Of a DNA stretch of 64,000 bases, positions 1-9,285 are shown in pieces (position 1 is the first letter of the stretch; the number at the start of each line of letters is the position of its first letter). This DNA comes from Micromonospora lupini str. Lupac 08 (GTDB taxonomy: Bacteria > Actinomycetota > Actinomycetes > Mycobacteriales > Micromonosporaceae). The notes under the pieces were generated by a model, which did not search any database, was not told the origin of the DNA, and saw only the letters and a list, made by a program, of their open reading frames with translations. Where the stretch lies: contig NZ_HF570108.1 of the NCBI RefSeq assembly GCF_000297395.2, positions 2,201,715 to 2,265,714 on the forward strand, written 5' to 3'. The position numbers and the translations under genes are program-made.

Positions 1-32
1 GCCGGTCGCGGCCCGGCCGGGCCGCGACCGGC
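1..32. terminator. Perfect 14-bp-arm GC-rich hairpin
   Basis: Bases 1-14 and 19-32 are exact reverse complements around a GGCC loop. The hairpin begins 5 nt past the stop codon of the leftward small gene at 37-309. There is no T-run, as is usual for actinomycete terminators. The window edge hides what lies beyond, so it may also terminate a convergent gene. Confidence 0.75.
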
Positions 33-36
33 GCGG

Positions 37-309
37 TCAGGTGCGGCGGCCCTCGTCGCGCGCGGGGATCTCCTGACGCTGTTCGAGGGCGTCCGCCGGG
101 TTGGCGTCGGCCGGCAGCGACGTGAACTCCTCGAGCGTGCCCGCCGGCAGGGCGCCCTGTTCGGCCAGGTCGGCCTCGGACGCCTCTGGGTCGACGTCGC
201 CGGACACCCGGTCCGGCGGCCCGACGTCGAACGCGTCCTGCCGCTGCTCGGCGGCGTCCGCCTCCGGAGGAGGAATCGTCTCGCCCTGTTCATCCCGGTA
301 CGTGCTCAT
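37..309 (-). CDS. Small acidic hypothetical protein (90 aa)
   Basis: This short leftward gene has an ATG start at 309 and a good Shine-Dalgarno sequence (GGAGG, about 6 nt upstream). The product is strongly acidic, rich in Glu, Asp, Ala and Pro, with no Cys and no membrane segment, so it is probably disordered and cytosolic. It lies 66 nt downstream of the DUF5682 gene on the same strand and is followed by a perfect hairpin. It could therefore be the last gene of the MoxR-VWA operon, or a separately expressed small protein. I recognise no family and assign no function. Similar acidic small proteins occur at 21200-21358 and 61269-61439. Confidence 0.75.
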   Translation of the reverse strand: MSTYRDEQGETIPPPEADAAEQRQDAFDVGPPDRVSGDVDPEASEADLAEQGALPAGTLEEFTSLPADANPADALEQRQEIPARDEGRRT

Positions 310-375
310 CGCAAGCCTCCTGCCCGGCGGGTGTCGACATGCCGCCGGGCCGCTGCCTACCCGCCGTCGTGGCGC

Positions 376-3228
376 TCACGCCTGGCCCACCACCCGCGCG
401 GCGACGGCCTCGACCGTGTCGGGATGCGCCGCCAACAGCGCGGCAACGCCGCCCGGGTCGGCGGGGGCGTCGGTGGCCGGCAGCCACCCGCCGTCGTGTC
501 CGAGCAGTGCGGCGATCGCGTCGACGGCCTCCGGATGCGCGGCGAGGAGGACGCCCACCCGCCGCGGTGGCGCGGCGACGAGGCGCTCGTCGTCCACCCC
601 CGGCTGGGGCGGGGAGGCCACCCACGGCGGCACCCAGGAATCCAGTTCCGGCAGCGCCTCCGGAAAGGTGCGCCCCGCCTCGCGGATCAGCAGCGGTACC
701 AGCTCCGGACCCTGGTCCCGCAGTGTCGTGATCAGGGTCGGCAGCCACGGCAGCAGCACCGGGTCGGGTAGCCGGGCGAAGGCCGTGGACATCGTCTCGA
801 CGACGAACGGCGCCAGCGCGGGCACCGGCTCCAGCGCGTGCACGAACCCGGCCAGATACTGGGGGAAGGCCGGCACCACAAGCGGGTTTGCCAGCAACTC
901 GGCACACCGGGCCCGCAGCTCGGCCAGCGGCAGCAGGCCGAGCTGGTGTCGGCCCGCCCAGAGCAGGGCGACCTTCGCCGGCGCCGTCGGGTGCGACTGC
1001 CCGACGGCCAACTCCAACTGGGACCGGTCGCAACCCAGCGACAGCGCCAGACCCTCCATGGAGAACAGGAAGCCGAGCATCGCGCCGACCTGCCGGACCC
1101 CCGTCTCCTCGGCGGCGATGGCGGTCGGCAGCAGGGTGCAGTAGTGCGCGTACCCGGTGGTCACGAACGCCGCGCACCAGGGCGGAAGGGCCGGCGCGGT
1201 GGCCCGGTAGTGGGCCAGCAGACGCCGGATGCGGCGCAGCACGTCCGGGGCGTCGTCGACGGTGCGCTCGGCGGCGAGCAGGTCCACCGCACGCGCCCCC
1301 AACTCGTCGACCAGGCGAGGGCTGTCGAGCAGCCGGATGGCGTCCTCGACTGCGGCCAGCGCGCCCGAGGCGGTGGCGTCGGGCCCGCGTACCGCCCGGC
1401 GCAACCGCTGCTCCAGGACCTGCTCGACGGTCACGCCCTCGTAGCCCAGCTCGATGAGCGCCCGCTGGTGGCGGCCGAGCGCCAGGTCCCAGCTCTCCTG
1501 GACCGAGCGGTGCCCGAGCCGCCGCTCGCCCATGATCGGGCGGACCGCGGCCGGTGGCAGCAGGTGCCGCAGGATCCACAGCAGGTCCGAGCAGCGGCCC
1601 AGCTCCGGCTGGGCGGCCAGATCCAGCAGCGCCCGCTGCACTGTCCGCTTGTCCAGCGCCAGGCCGAGGGGCTGGAGCCGATCGAGCACGTCGCGGGCCA
1701 GCGGCGGGAGGGCGTCGTAGCCGACCTGGCCGATCCGGTCGCCGCCCAGCAGGATCTCGCAGAGCCGCCGGACGTCGCGCCGGCCGGGCACCACGTCCTT
1801 CTCGATGCAGGTGACCGCCGCGTCGGCGAAGTCGTACGGGGTGGGCCGGGCACGGTTGCGCAGGCCGGCCAGCAGGACCGAGGTCTCGAAGACGGCGATC
1901 GCGTCGGCGGTGCTGGCCAGGTATCCGTTGCGCCGGGTCAGCCGGACGATGTCCACGCACCAGCCGCGCAGCTCCGCCTCGTCCAGGCCGTCCAGGTCGG
2001 GCGCCGCGGCGAGGAAGCTGGTGAGCCGGTCGCTGACCGGCCCGACGGGGGAGGGCGCCGTCGTGGTCCGGCTCCGCCGCCCCCGGGTGCCCGCCGCGCG
2101 CTGGCCGTCCAGCCGGTACGGGGACAGCCCGTGCCTGCTCACCGCCTTCGTCCAGGTCGCCGCCGCGATCGACACCGAGCCCGGCGCCAGCCCGAACTGG
2201 GCCTCGATCGCGGAGTGGCTGGACGGGATCAGCCCGTACCGCCAGCGGGTGTCGGTGCGCGGCGTGATCTCGAAGTCGGCCGCCGTGGAGTCCAGCCCGA
2301 ACTGCTCGACCCGGCTGGCGGCGTGGAACGCGCCGCAGACGTAGAGGCAGTCGGCCGGATCGACGCCGGAGGCGGCGAGGTGCTGACGCATCCGCGCCCA
2401 CATGTACCGCTCGCGGTCCTCGTCGCGGTCCAGCCGATCCGAGCCGGTCGGGCGCAGCCGCCGGAACAGGCTGCCGATCAGCACCATCACCTGCCGGTAG
2501 GTGTCGTGGTCGGCGTCGGCGAGCGGCCGTTCCACGTACTGGTCCCACCACTCCGACCAGTGCCGCACCTTGCCGTGGTGCAGCAGGTACGCCTCCAGCT
2601 CCGCGAACCCGGGCCGCAGGTCACCGATCTCCACCCCGACGGCGTCGCCGTGCAGCCCGGACTCCTCCCCGATGGGGGTCGGCGCGGCCGTACCGCTCCC
2701 GTCGGTCGGCCCGGCCGTACCGCTCCCGCCGGGCGATCGGTCGCGCGGTGACCACTGGAAGACGTGGTCGGTGGAGCGGTCCACCAGCACCAGCTCCACG
2801 CCGGGGGTCTCCAGCGCGTACGCGATGGCCTGGTATTCCGCCGACGCCTCGGTGACGGGCGCGACGACGCTGAGTGGCCCCCAGTCGGCGGGAAAGCCGG
2901 ACAGCTCCGACGCGAACGCCTGCACCGCGACGGGCAGACGGCAGTTGCGCAGCTCCCCGAGCAGTGGCTGGAGATCTTCGCACAGCTCCAGGTAGATCAC
3001 CCGGGGCTGCTTGGCCCGCAGCCGACGCACCATTGCCAGCGCGGACGCCGGTGAGTGGTGGCAGACCGGGAAGATCTCCAGCCGCTCGCCGAGCGCCCGG
3101 TCGACGTCGTCGACGATGCCGGCGAGGATCGTGCCGAGCGCGTCGGCGGAGCCCGTGAACGCGGCAGCCGCGTCGGTCAGCTGCCCGCGGAGCGCGCCGA
3201 ACGGGCCGGCGACGGTGGACGCGGTCAC
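376..3228 (-). CDS. DUF5682 family protein of a MoxR-VWA operon
   Basis: The 950-aa product matches the DUF5682 family as I know it from actinobacterial MoxR-VWA loci. The N-terminal part contains a 'CHHSPAS' motif and a following 'IYLELCEDL' strand. The rest is alpha-helical, rich in Leu, Arg and Ala, without signal peptide or clear membrane helices. The GTG start at 3228 overlaps the ATPase stop codon (GTGA), which indicates translational coupling. An in-frame upstream ATG at 3276 lies inside the ATPase gene and is unlikely. The biochemical role is unknown. Conserved neighbours suggest it is a partner or substrate-handling subunit of the ATPase/VWA pair. The family call is confident; function is not assigned. 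Confidence 0.85.
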   Translation of the reverse strand: MTASTVAGPFGALRGQLTDAAAAFTGSADALGTILAGIVDDVDRALGERLEIFPVCHHSPASALAMVRRLRAKQPRVIYLELCEDLQPLLGELRNCRLPVAVQAFASELSGFPADWGPLSVVAPVTEASAEYQAIAYALETPGVELVLVDRSTDHVFQWSPRDRSPGGSGTAGPTDGSGTAAPTPIGEESGLHGDAVGVEIGDLRPGFAELEAYLLHHGKVRHWSEWWDQYVERPLADADHDTYRQVMVLIGSLFRRLRPTGSDRLDRDEDRERYMWARMRQHLAASGVDPADCLYVCGAFHAASRVEQFGLDSTAADFEITPRTDTRWRYGLIPSSHSAIEAQFGLAPGSVSIAAATWTKAVSRHGLSPYRLDGQRAAGTRGRRSRTTTAPSPVGPVSDRLTSFLAAAPDLDGLDEAELRGWCVDIVRLTRRNGYLASTADAIAVFETSVLLAGLRNRARPTPYDFADAAVTCIEKDVVPGRRDVRRLCEILLGGDRIGQVGYDALPPLARDVLDRLQPLGLALDKRTVQRALLDLAAQPELGRCSDLLWILRHLLPPAAVRPIMGERRLGHRSVQESWDLALGRHQRALIELGYEGVTVEQVLEQRLRRAVRGPDATASGALAAVEDAIRLLDSPRLVDELGARAVDLLAAERTVDDAPDVLRRIRRLLAHYRATAPALPPWCAAFVTTGYAHYCTLLPTAIAAEETGVRQVGAMLGFLFSMEGLALSLGCDRSQLELAVGQSHPTAPAKVALLWAGRHQLGLLPLAELRARCAELLANPLVVPAFPQYLAGFVHALEPVPALAPFVVETMSTAFARLPDPVLLPWLPTLITTLRDQGPELVPLLIREAGRTFPEALPELDSWVPPWVASPPQPGVDDERLVAAPPRRVGVLLAAHPEAVDAIAALLGHDGGWLPATDAPADPGGVAALLAAHPDTVEAVAARVVGQA

Positions 3229-4337
3229 GACAGGGACGCGATCGCCTGACGACCGCCGTCGAGGAAGCCCGCCCACCCGTCGTCGTCCTTGCGGGCCCGG
3301 GGCTCCACCACGCCGTGCAGGTACTTGTTGAGGATCGCCAGGTCCTCCGGGCTACGCCGGGCCAGCGTCCCGACAAGCGACCCGGCGAGCGTCGCCGCGC
3401 GCAGCGTACGGTCGCCGAAGAACTGGCTGTGCAGGATCGCGTCCTCCAGCACACCGATCTGCTCGGCGGTGGACAGCGCGGACTCCAACTTCTCGTCGTC
3501 GCTTGTCGCGGCGGCGGCGCCGGCGCGCAGGTCGGCGAAGCTCTGCAACAGGATGTCCAGGAGGGTGGGCGGCACGTCCAGCTCGATGCGGTGTCGGCGC
3601 AGCAGCTCCTCCGTGCGGAACCGGACGATCTCCGCCTCGCTGCGCTTGTTGGTCACCACCGGGATCCGTACGAAGTTGAACCGCCGCTTGAGTGCCGAGG
3701 AGAGGTCGTTGACGCCCCGGTCCCGGCTGTTGGCGGTGGCGATGATCGAGAAACCGGGTTGGGCGAAGACGATGTTGTCCTGGTCCAGCTCGGGGATGGC
3801 GACGTACTTCTCGGACAGGATCGAGATCAGGGCGTCCTGCACGTCGCTCGTGGAGCGGGTCAGCTCCTCGAAACGACCGACCACGCCACGCTCCATCGCC
3901 GTCATGATCGGTGACGGGATCATCGACTCGCGGGACTGACCCTTGGCGATCACCATGGAGACGTTCCACGAGTACTTGATGTGGTCCTCCGTCGTGCCCG
4001 CGGTGCCCTGCACGACAAGCGTCGAGTTGCGGCAGATCGCGGCGGCCAGCAGCTCGGCCAGCCAGCTCTTGCCGGTGCCGGGATCGCCGATCAGCAGCAG
4101 GCCCCGGTCCGAGGCGAGGGTGACGATGGCCCGTTCGACGAAGCTGCGGTCGCCGAACCACTTCTGGGGGATCTCCCGGGACAGGCCGTCGGCCCGCTCC
4201 GAGCCGAGGACGAAGAGCCGGACCATGCGCGGGCTCAGGCGCCACGAGAACGGCTTCGGGCCGGTGTCGACCGACTCCAGGAAATCCAGCTCGTCGGCGT
4301 ACGTGACCTCGGCGGGGGCGCGCAGCATCTCGGACAT
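3225..4337 (-). CDS. MoxR-type AAA+ ATPase
   Basis: The 370-aa product is an AAA+ ATPase of the MoxR/AAA_5 type. Walker A is GDPGTGKS (residues 84-91). The Walker B region reads GRFEEL (154-159), with Glu-Glu in place of the usual Asp-Glu. Sensor 1 is ATANS (200-204), followed by an RRF arginine segment (218-220). MoxR ATPases act as chaperone-like remodellers together with VWA proteins, and a VWA gene ends 14 nt upstream. The ATG start at 4337 is preceded by AGGAGA at good spacing, so the longer open frame back to 4694, inside the VWA gene, is rejected. Its stop overlaps the DUF5682 start by 4 nt. Confidence 0.9.
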   Translation of the reverse strand: MSEMLRAPAEVTYADELDFLESVDTGPKPFSWRLSPRMVRLFVLGSERADGLSREIPQKWFGDRSFVERAIVTLASDRGLLLIGDPGTGKSWLAELLAAAICRNSTLVVQGTAGTTEDHIKYSWNVSMVIAKGQSRESMIPSPIMTAMERGVVGRFEELTRSTSDVQDALISILSEKYVAIPELDQDNIVFAQPGFSIIATANSRDRGVNDLSSALKRRFNFVRIPVVTNKRSEAEIVRFRTEELLRRHRIELDVPPTLLDILLQSFADLRAGAAAATSDDEKLESALSTAEQIGVLEDAILHSQFFGDRTLRAATLAGSLVGTLARRSPEDLAILNKYLHGVVEPRARKDDDGWAGFLDGGRQAIASLS

Positions 4338-4351
4338 GAGGGGTTGCTCTC

Positions 4352-5845
4352 CTAGGTGAGGAAGTTCTTCAGCTCGACGACGAGCTTGCGGATGTGACCG
4401 GAGATGACCGGGGTGCCCTGGTCCTTCAGGCGCTGCCGGAACCAGGGGTTGACGCTCTGCTGCCCGGAGCTGCTGACCGAGCCGACCGGAATGACCTTGA
4501 CGCCGGAACGGTGCACGGCCTGGAGCCCGTCGAAGACCGCCTGGTGGTTGACCTCGTAGAAGTCGGAGATCCACACCAGCACCGTGTTCTTCGGCTCGGC
4601 GATCTTGGGTCGGGCCAGCGTCAGCGCCGCCGTGCCGTCGGTGCCGCCGCCCAACTGGGTACGCAGCAGCACCTCGAACGGGTCGTGCACCCACGGGGTG
4701 AGGTCCAGGGCCCGGGTGTCGTACGCGACGAGGTGCACGTCGACCTTCGGCAGCCCGGCGAAGATCGAGGCGAGGATCGTGCAGTTGACCATCGCGTCGA
4801 CCATCGAGCCGGACTGGTCGACCACGACGATGAGCCGCGACGGCGTCGTACGCCGCGCGGTGTGCCGGTAGTAGAGCCGGTCGACGTAGAGCCGCTCGTC
4901 GTCCGGGCTCCAGTTGGTCAGGTTCTGCCAGATGGTCCGGTCGAGGTCCAGGTTGCGGAACACCCGCTTGGGCGGCACCGACCGGTCCAGCGCGCCGACG
5001 CTGGTCTGTTGCACCTGCGTACGGAGCACCTCGGCGACCTCGTCGACGAAGCGCCTGATCAGCGCCTTCGCATTCGCCAGCGCCACACCGGACAGGTTGG
5101 CCTTGTCGCGCAGCAACTGCTCGATCAGCGACATGCTCGGGGTCAGCTGGCTGGCCAGCGCCGGGTCGGCCAGCACCTCCCGCAGGTGCATCCGCCGGAC
5201 CAGGTCACCCTCCAGCCCGGCGAGGGTGCCGCCCAGCCCGCCGCCCTGGCGGCGCAGCTCACCGGGCTCGCAGCCGAGGGCCTGCTCGAACCAGCCGGCG
5301 TCGGACTGCCAGCGGGCCAGCTGGGTGGCGCTGACCGGACCGGATCCGGTGGCGAACACGTTCAGCAGCACCTTCGACACCAGCGCAGCCCGGCGCACCT
5401 CGGCCGCACCCGGCCGGTAGGCCGAGCCGTCGCCCGCCGGATCGCCCGCCGGCCCTTCCGGCCCGGTGCCATCCGGCGCGGCGGCGTGCGCCTCGCCGTT
5501 GTTCGCGGCGTCGTCCGGTTCGTCGCCGCCCGGCCCGGCCACGTGCGGCCCGCCGGCGTGCGACTGGGCGTCGTGCGTCCCGTCGGCGTGCGGCTGGGCT
5601 TCGGCGGAGGTGAGCAGGCCGCGCAGCTCTGCCGCGAGTGCCGGGAAGCGTTGCACGATGGTGTCCACCGAGACCGACGGGTCCAACAGGGCGGCGGGCA
5701 GCCCGAGGTCGTCGACCACCGCGACACTCGCCGACTCCAGGCCGGGCTGTTCGTCGCGGTCGAAGAGGCGGGACAGCAGCCGCCAGTAGAGGACCTGACG
5801 GCGGTTGGCGTCGGCGTACCCGCCGGTGGGGATCGGCGCGGTCAT
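4352..5845 (-). CDS. VWA-domain (MIDAS) protein partnered with MoxR
   Basis: The 497-aa protein has a C-terminal von Willebrand factor A domain. The MIDAS motif DQSGS is at residues 343-347, with the conserved Thr near 402 (GGGTDGT) and the distal Asp near 428 (WISDF), so metal binding looks intact. The N-terminal half is helical, with a low-complexity His/Ala/Gly/Asp-rich stretch at about 83-140 that probably is a linker. The ATG at 5845 overlaps the upstream gene's TGA (ATGA), which supports this start over the longer frame. VWA proteins present targets to MoxR ATPases. In this locus the target is unknown. Confidence 0.9.
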   Translation of the reverse strand: MTAPIPTGGYADANRRQVLYWRLLSRLFDRDEQPGLESASVAVVDDLGLPAALLDPSVSVDTIVQRFPALAAELRGLLTSAEAQPHADGTHDAQSHAGGPHVAGPGGDEPDDAANNGEAHAAAPDGTGPEGPAGDPAGDGSAYRPGAAEVRRAALVSKVLLNVFATGSGPVSATQLARWQSDAGWFEQALGCEPGELRRQGGGLGGTLAGLEGDLVRRMHLREVLADPALASQLTPSMSLIEQLLRDKANLSGVALANAKALIRRFVDEVAEVLRTQVQQTSVGALDRSVPPKRVFRNLDLDRTIWQNLTNWSPDDERLYVDRLYYRHTARRTTPSRLIVVVDQSGSMVDAMVNCTILASIFAGLPKVDVHLVAYDTRALDLTPWVHDPFEVLLRTQLGGGTDGTAALTLARPKIAEPKNTVLVWISDFYEVNHQAVFDGLQAVHRSGVKVIPVGSVSSSGQQSVNPWFRQRLKDQGTPVISGHIRKLVVELKNFLT

Positions 5846-7233
5846 CGGCGCAGCAGCCGTCCCGCGCGCTCGCGCAGCACGGCCACGGCGTCGCCCGCCC
5901 GGGCCTCCTCCTTGGCGACCTTCGGATCGGTGACGCCGCACGCCCAGTCGCCGTTGTGCGCCTGCACCGTCCGTCGCTTGACGGTGGCCCGCACCGCCAA
6001 CGGCTGGAGCAGCCAGCGGCCGTCGTCCCAGCGCAGGAGGCCCAGGCAGGCCGACGCGGCGGCGACCAGGTCGGCGGTCAGTGGGCCGGCCGCCGGTAGC
6101 CGGTCGACGGCCAGCGCGACCCGTTCGCCGTCCACCTCGACGGCGAGCGTGCCGTCCTCGTCGCGGATCGCGGTGCCCTCGACGAGCACCGGCTCGGCGA
6201 TGCCCGTCGGGTGGCGATCGAGTGGGTCGCTCGCGGCGGTGCTCGCGACCGGCAGCAGCACCCGGGCGGTGGCGAACGGGTCGGCGGGCTCGTCGAGCTG
6301 GACCCGGTCGTCGAACCAGCTGAGGTCGCCACCGCGCAGCGGCAGATCGGTCACGGTCAGCGTCCGCCGCTCGGCCAGCGCGGTGAGCAGCAGCGGGTGT
6401 GCCGACAGCAGTCGCCAGATCGCCGGACCGACGATCGTGTCGACCTTCGCGGCGGCGACCCCTGTGCGGACCAGCAGCGCCGGACCGCCGTCCGCCGGCT
6501 CCAGGACGGCGTGCACCTGGACCTGCACGGCGGTGTCGTGGCTGTGCACGTCCACGCCGAGCGGCAACAGCCGCCCGGAGACCGTCGACGCCTCACCGGT
6601 CGGCGGTGCGCCCTGGGTGAGCAGGACGCCCCGGGCCCACAGGTCGGCCCAGCGGCGGGCCGGCACCTGCGCCATGGTGGCGACCGGCACGCAGGCCCGC
6701 AGCTCCGCGGCGAGCCCGTCGAGCAGCACCGCGGTCCGGCGCAGCTCCGGCACGGCCAGGCAGGCCTCGACCACCCCGGCGGCGGCGGAGAGCAGCTCGT
6801 GGTCGACGCCACGCCAGCCGGTGACCGCCACCTCGTGCCACCACGCCCGTGCCGCGGTGAGCGCGGGTGGCGCCTCGGAGGGCCCGGTGGTCGGCGTCGT
6901 CCAGGGCGACCGGGCGCGGCCCAACGCCTCGTCGAGCTGCCCGAGCAGGGCGTCGTGCGCCGCGCCGAGCAGCGCCGAGCGTGCGCCGGCGAGCGCGGCG
7001 AGATGCTCCGGGGCGGCCGATCCGGCGGTGACCGCGTCGACCGCGGCGGTCACCGGGCCGTCCAGTGGGGTGCCGGCCAGTGCGTCGGCGAGCGCGGCGA
7101 GCGCCGCGACACCGCGCTCGCCGATCCGACCGAAGCCGTCGGTGAGGGCGTCGTCGAAGCCGGCGACCACGTCGAGCGCGTCGCTCAGGCCGGCCGGGAC
7201 CGCGTGCAGGCGCGCGACCTGGGTGCCGCGCAT
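5842..7233 (-). CDS. Hypothetical protein of the MoxR-VWA operon
   Basis: The 463-aa product is rich in Ala, Leu and Asp, soluble, and has no signal peptide. I do not recognise a domain with certainty. In comparable actinobacterial loci this position, between the SWIM gene and the VWA or ATPase gene, is often occupied by a DUF5691 protein, so it may be a divergent or functional equivalent. The C-terminal part is the most ordered, with 'WDDGRWLLQPLAVRA' and a basic tail ending in RLLRR. The ATG at 7233 shares one base with the SWIM gene's stop (TGATG), and its stop overlaps the VWA start, so it is clearly part of the coupled operon. Confidence 0.75.
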   Translation of the reverse strand: MRGTQVARLHAVPAGLSDALDVVAGFDDALTDGFGRIGERGVAALAALADALAGTPLDGPVTAAVDAVTAGSAAPEHLAALAGARSALLGAAHDALLGQLDEALGRARSPWTTPTTGPSEAPPALTAARAWWHEVAVTGWRGVDHELLSAAAGVVEACLAVPELRRTAVLLDGLAAELRACVPVATMAQVPARRWADLWARGVLLTQGAPPTGEASTVSGRLLPLGVDVHSHDTAVQVQVHAVLEPADGGPALLVRTGVAAAKVDTIVGPAIWRLLSAHPLLLTALAERRTLTVTDLPLRGGDLSWFDDRVQLDEPADPFATARVLLPVASTAASDPLDRHPTGIAEPVLVEGTAIRDEDGTLAVEVDGERVALAVDRLPAAGPLTADLVAAASACLGLLRWDDGRWLLQPLAVRATVKRRTVQAHNGDWACGVTDPKVAKEEARAGDAVAVLRERAGRLLRR

Positions 7234-7739
7234 CAGCGGCCCGCCCCGGTGGCCGGGAACCAGTGCAGCTCGGGCAGCGCGACAGTGCTGACCGGAAGCT
7301 CCAGGTAGGCGAGGTGGCGCAGAAAGCGACTGAACACCACCGCCGCCGAGGCCGGCTCGGCCTGGCCGTCGAGTCGGGCCAGCAGTTCGCCGCCGTCGGC
7401 CAGCCCGTCGCCGACGTCGACCCGCAGGTAGCGGGCCACCCGGTCCACGCCGTACTGGAGGACTGCCTCGTCGGCGAGCGCGTGCAGGTGCTTGCACGGC
7501 ATGCCGCGCAGGCCGCCGCAGGGCCGGTTGTTGTTGGTGCTGCACTGGTAGGCGTGGGTGCCGGCGGTGACCGACGAGACGTAGACCCGCTCGACGTCCG
7601 ACCCGCTGGAGACCACGCCCTGCAACCGCCCGTCGGCCAGCTCGACGAAGGGCACCTTGGCCAGCTTGCGCGGGCGGGCGGGCGGCATCACCGCCACCAC
7701 GCTGCGTCGCCGCCAGTCGGCTCCGTCGGCGTTCGTCAC
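7233..7739 (-). CDS. SWIM-type zinc-finger protein, first gene of the MoxR-VWA operon
   Basis: The 168-aa protein carries a SWIM-like zinc motif: Cys66, Cys74, then Cys82-Lys-His84 (PCKH). The spacing is C-x7-C-x7-C-x-H, so the first CxC pair of the classical SWIM motif is stretched. SWIM domains bind nucleic acid or protein. The GTG start at 7739 has GGGAGG seven nt upstream, and longer in-frame extensions into the divergent region lack support. It heads the five-gene leftward operon and probably is transcribed from the 296-nt region shared with the gene at 8036. The family is confident from motif plus neighbours; its role in the system is unknown. Confidence 0.85.
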   Translation of the reverse strand: MTNADGADWRRRSVVAVMPPARPRKLAKVPFVELADGRLQGVVSSGSDVERVYVSSVTAGTHAYQCSTNNNRPCGGLRGMPCKHLHALADEAVLQYGVDRVARYLRVDVGDGLADGGELLARLDGQAEPASAAVVFSRFLRHLAYLELPVSTVALPELHWFPATGAGR

Positions 7740-8035
7740 GTCACGGCCTCCCACATCGACAAGAATCCAGGATGGTGCGCACGCCGGCCGGAGCCGGCGG
7801 CGCCACGACGACACGATCATGGACCACGGGTACGACAGATCCGGTGGCGGTGCCGGTCCCCGAGAAACCGTTCGGCGCAACAAGCGCGGCGCCGGTTCGC
7901 GAGGCAGTCGGTCCACCTCGCGCCGGTTCGGCGGCGGGGATGTCGTCGGGTCCGCGCGGATGGTCGCCGCCGCTGGTCGCGATCGGCCAGGATGGGCGGG
8001 ACGGCCGGGCCACGGCCGCGGCGAGGAGGCGGGCG

Positions 8036-9158
8036 ATGCGGGTACGCGGCTGGGTGACCCGGGGGCGGCACGCCCGCGCGGCAGCGACGCTTGCCGCTCT
8101 CGTGGCCGGCGCGGCGCCGCTGGCCGCGGTGCAGTCGCCGGGCCCGGCGGCCGCCGGCGCGGCGTCGGCGGGGGCGGACGGTGTGCCAGGTCCGTGACGA
8201 CCGGCTCACCGAGATCTCCGGCATGGTCGCCACCGACGACGGGTACGTGGTGGTCAACGACGGCGCCGACGACGAGGCCCGCCTCCGGATCTTCTTCCTG
8301 GACCGGCGCTGCGCGGTGGCGCGGACGGTCAGCTACCCCTCGCGGCCCCGCGACACCGAGGACCTGGCCCTCGGCCGGGACGGCACCATCTGGGTGGCCG
8401 ACACCGGTGACAACGACCGCAACCGGGAGACCATCGCGCTGTGGCGCCTTGCGCCGGGGGCGGACCGGCCGGTGCTGTACCGGATGACGTACCCGGACAA
8501 TCCGCACGACGCCGAGGCGCTGCTGCTCGACGCGGCCGGCCAACCGTTGATCGTCACGAAGGGCGGCAGCGGCACCGTCGTCCTGTACGCGCCGGCCACC
8601 GCGCTGAAGCCGGGGGCCACGACACCGCTGACCTCCGTCGGCAAGGTGGTCCTCCCGGCCAGCACCACAAGCAACCCCTTCTCGTTCCTCGGGCGGGGCG
8701 TCGTCACCGGTGCGGCGAACGCCCCGGACGGCCGCCGGGTGGTGCTGCGCAGCTACGCCGACGCGTTCGAGTACGACGTGGCCGGCGGCGACGTGGTCGC
8801 CGCGCTGACCAGCGGCACCCCACGGGTCACGCCGCTGCCCGACGAGCCGCAGGGCGAGTCGATCACCTACAGCCGCGACGGCCGGTCCCTGCTCACCGTC
8901 TCCGAGTCCGCCGACCAACCGGCCGGCAGCCGCCCGACGATCCTGCGGTATCCCGCCGCGACGACGACGGCGGCCGCCCCGCACCCGGCGGAGTCCACCA
9001 CCGCGGCCCCGCCGTCACCCACGGCGGCCCGCCCGGCGGCACAGACGGCAGGCATCGGGGGCGGTCGGACCTGGCCGCTGGCCGCCGGCGCCGGGACACT
9101 GCTGGCGCTCCTCGCCGTGGCCGGCGTGCTGTGGCGGCGGCACACCGACCGACGCTGA
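8036..9158 (+). pseudogene. Secreted membrane-anchored propeller-like protein, apparent frameshift near 8170-8174
   Basis: A strong Shine-Dalgarno sequence (GAGGAGG) precedes an ATG at 8036 that opens a typical signal peptide, but this frame stops at 8197. The body of the protein (from about 8176, VCQVRDDRLTE onward) is in the +1 frame and runs to 9158. Removing one G from the five-G run at 8170-8174 joins the two into a single 373-aa protein. The body has propeller-like repeats rich in Asp and Gly ('DTEDLALGRDGTIWVADTGDNDRN'-like blades), then a Thr/Ala/Pro linker and a C-terminal membrane helix followed by WRRHTDRR, so it would be cell-surface anchored. This is either a real frameshift, slippage, or a sequence error. 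Function is unknown. Confidence 0.7.
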
Positions 9159-9178
9159 CCGGCCGACGGGTCGGCCGG
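9159..9178. terminator. Short GC-rich hairpin after the propeller gene
   Basis: CCGGCCGAC and GTCGGCCGG pair around a 2-nt loop, starting immediately after the stop codon at 9158. There is no U-tract. Confidence 0.5.
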
Positions 9179-9285
9179 CGGCACACCGGCCACCGCTGGC
9201 CGGCGACGGCGGGCCTGGTGCGGGCACGGCGGGTGGGTGCCGCGCCGCGGGCCGGGGGACCGGCACGGTGCGGCAGGATGGGTGG

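Noticed and set aside
838..2751. Long rightward open frame (637 codons) opposite DUF5682
   Set aside because: It is antisense to a gene with clear family identity and has the Arg/Gln/Pro/Val-rich composition expected of a shadow frame in GC-rich DNA.
4394..7291. Long rightward open frame (965 codons) opposite the VWA and hypothetical genes
   Set aside because: It spans two real coupled genes on the other strand and has no domain, ribosome site or sensible composition.
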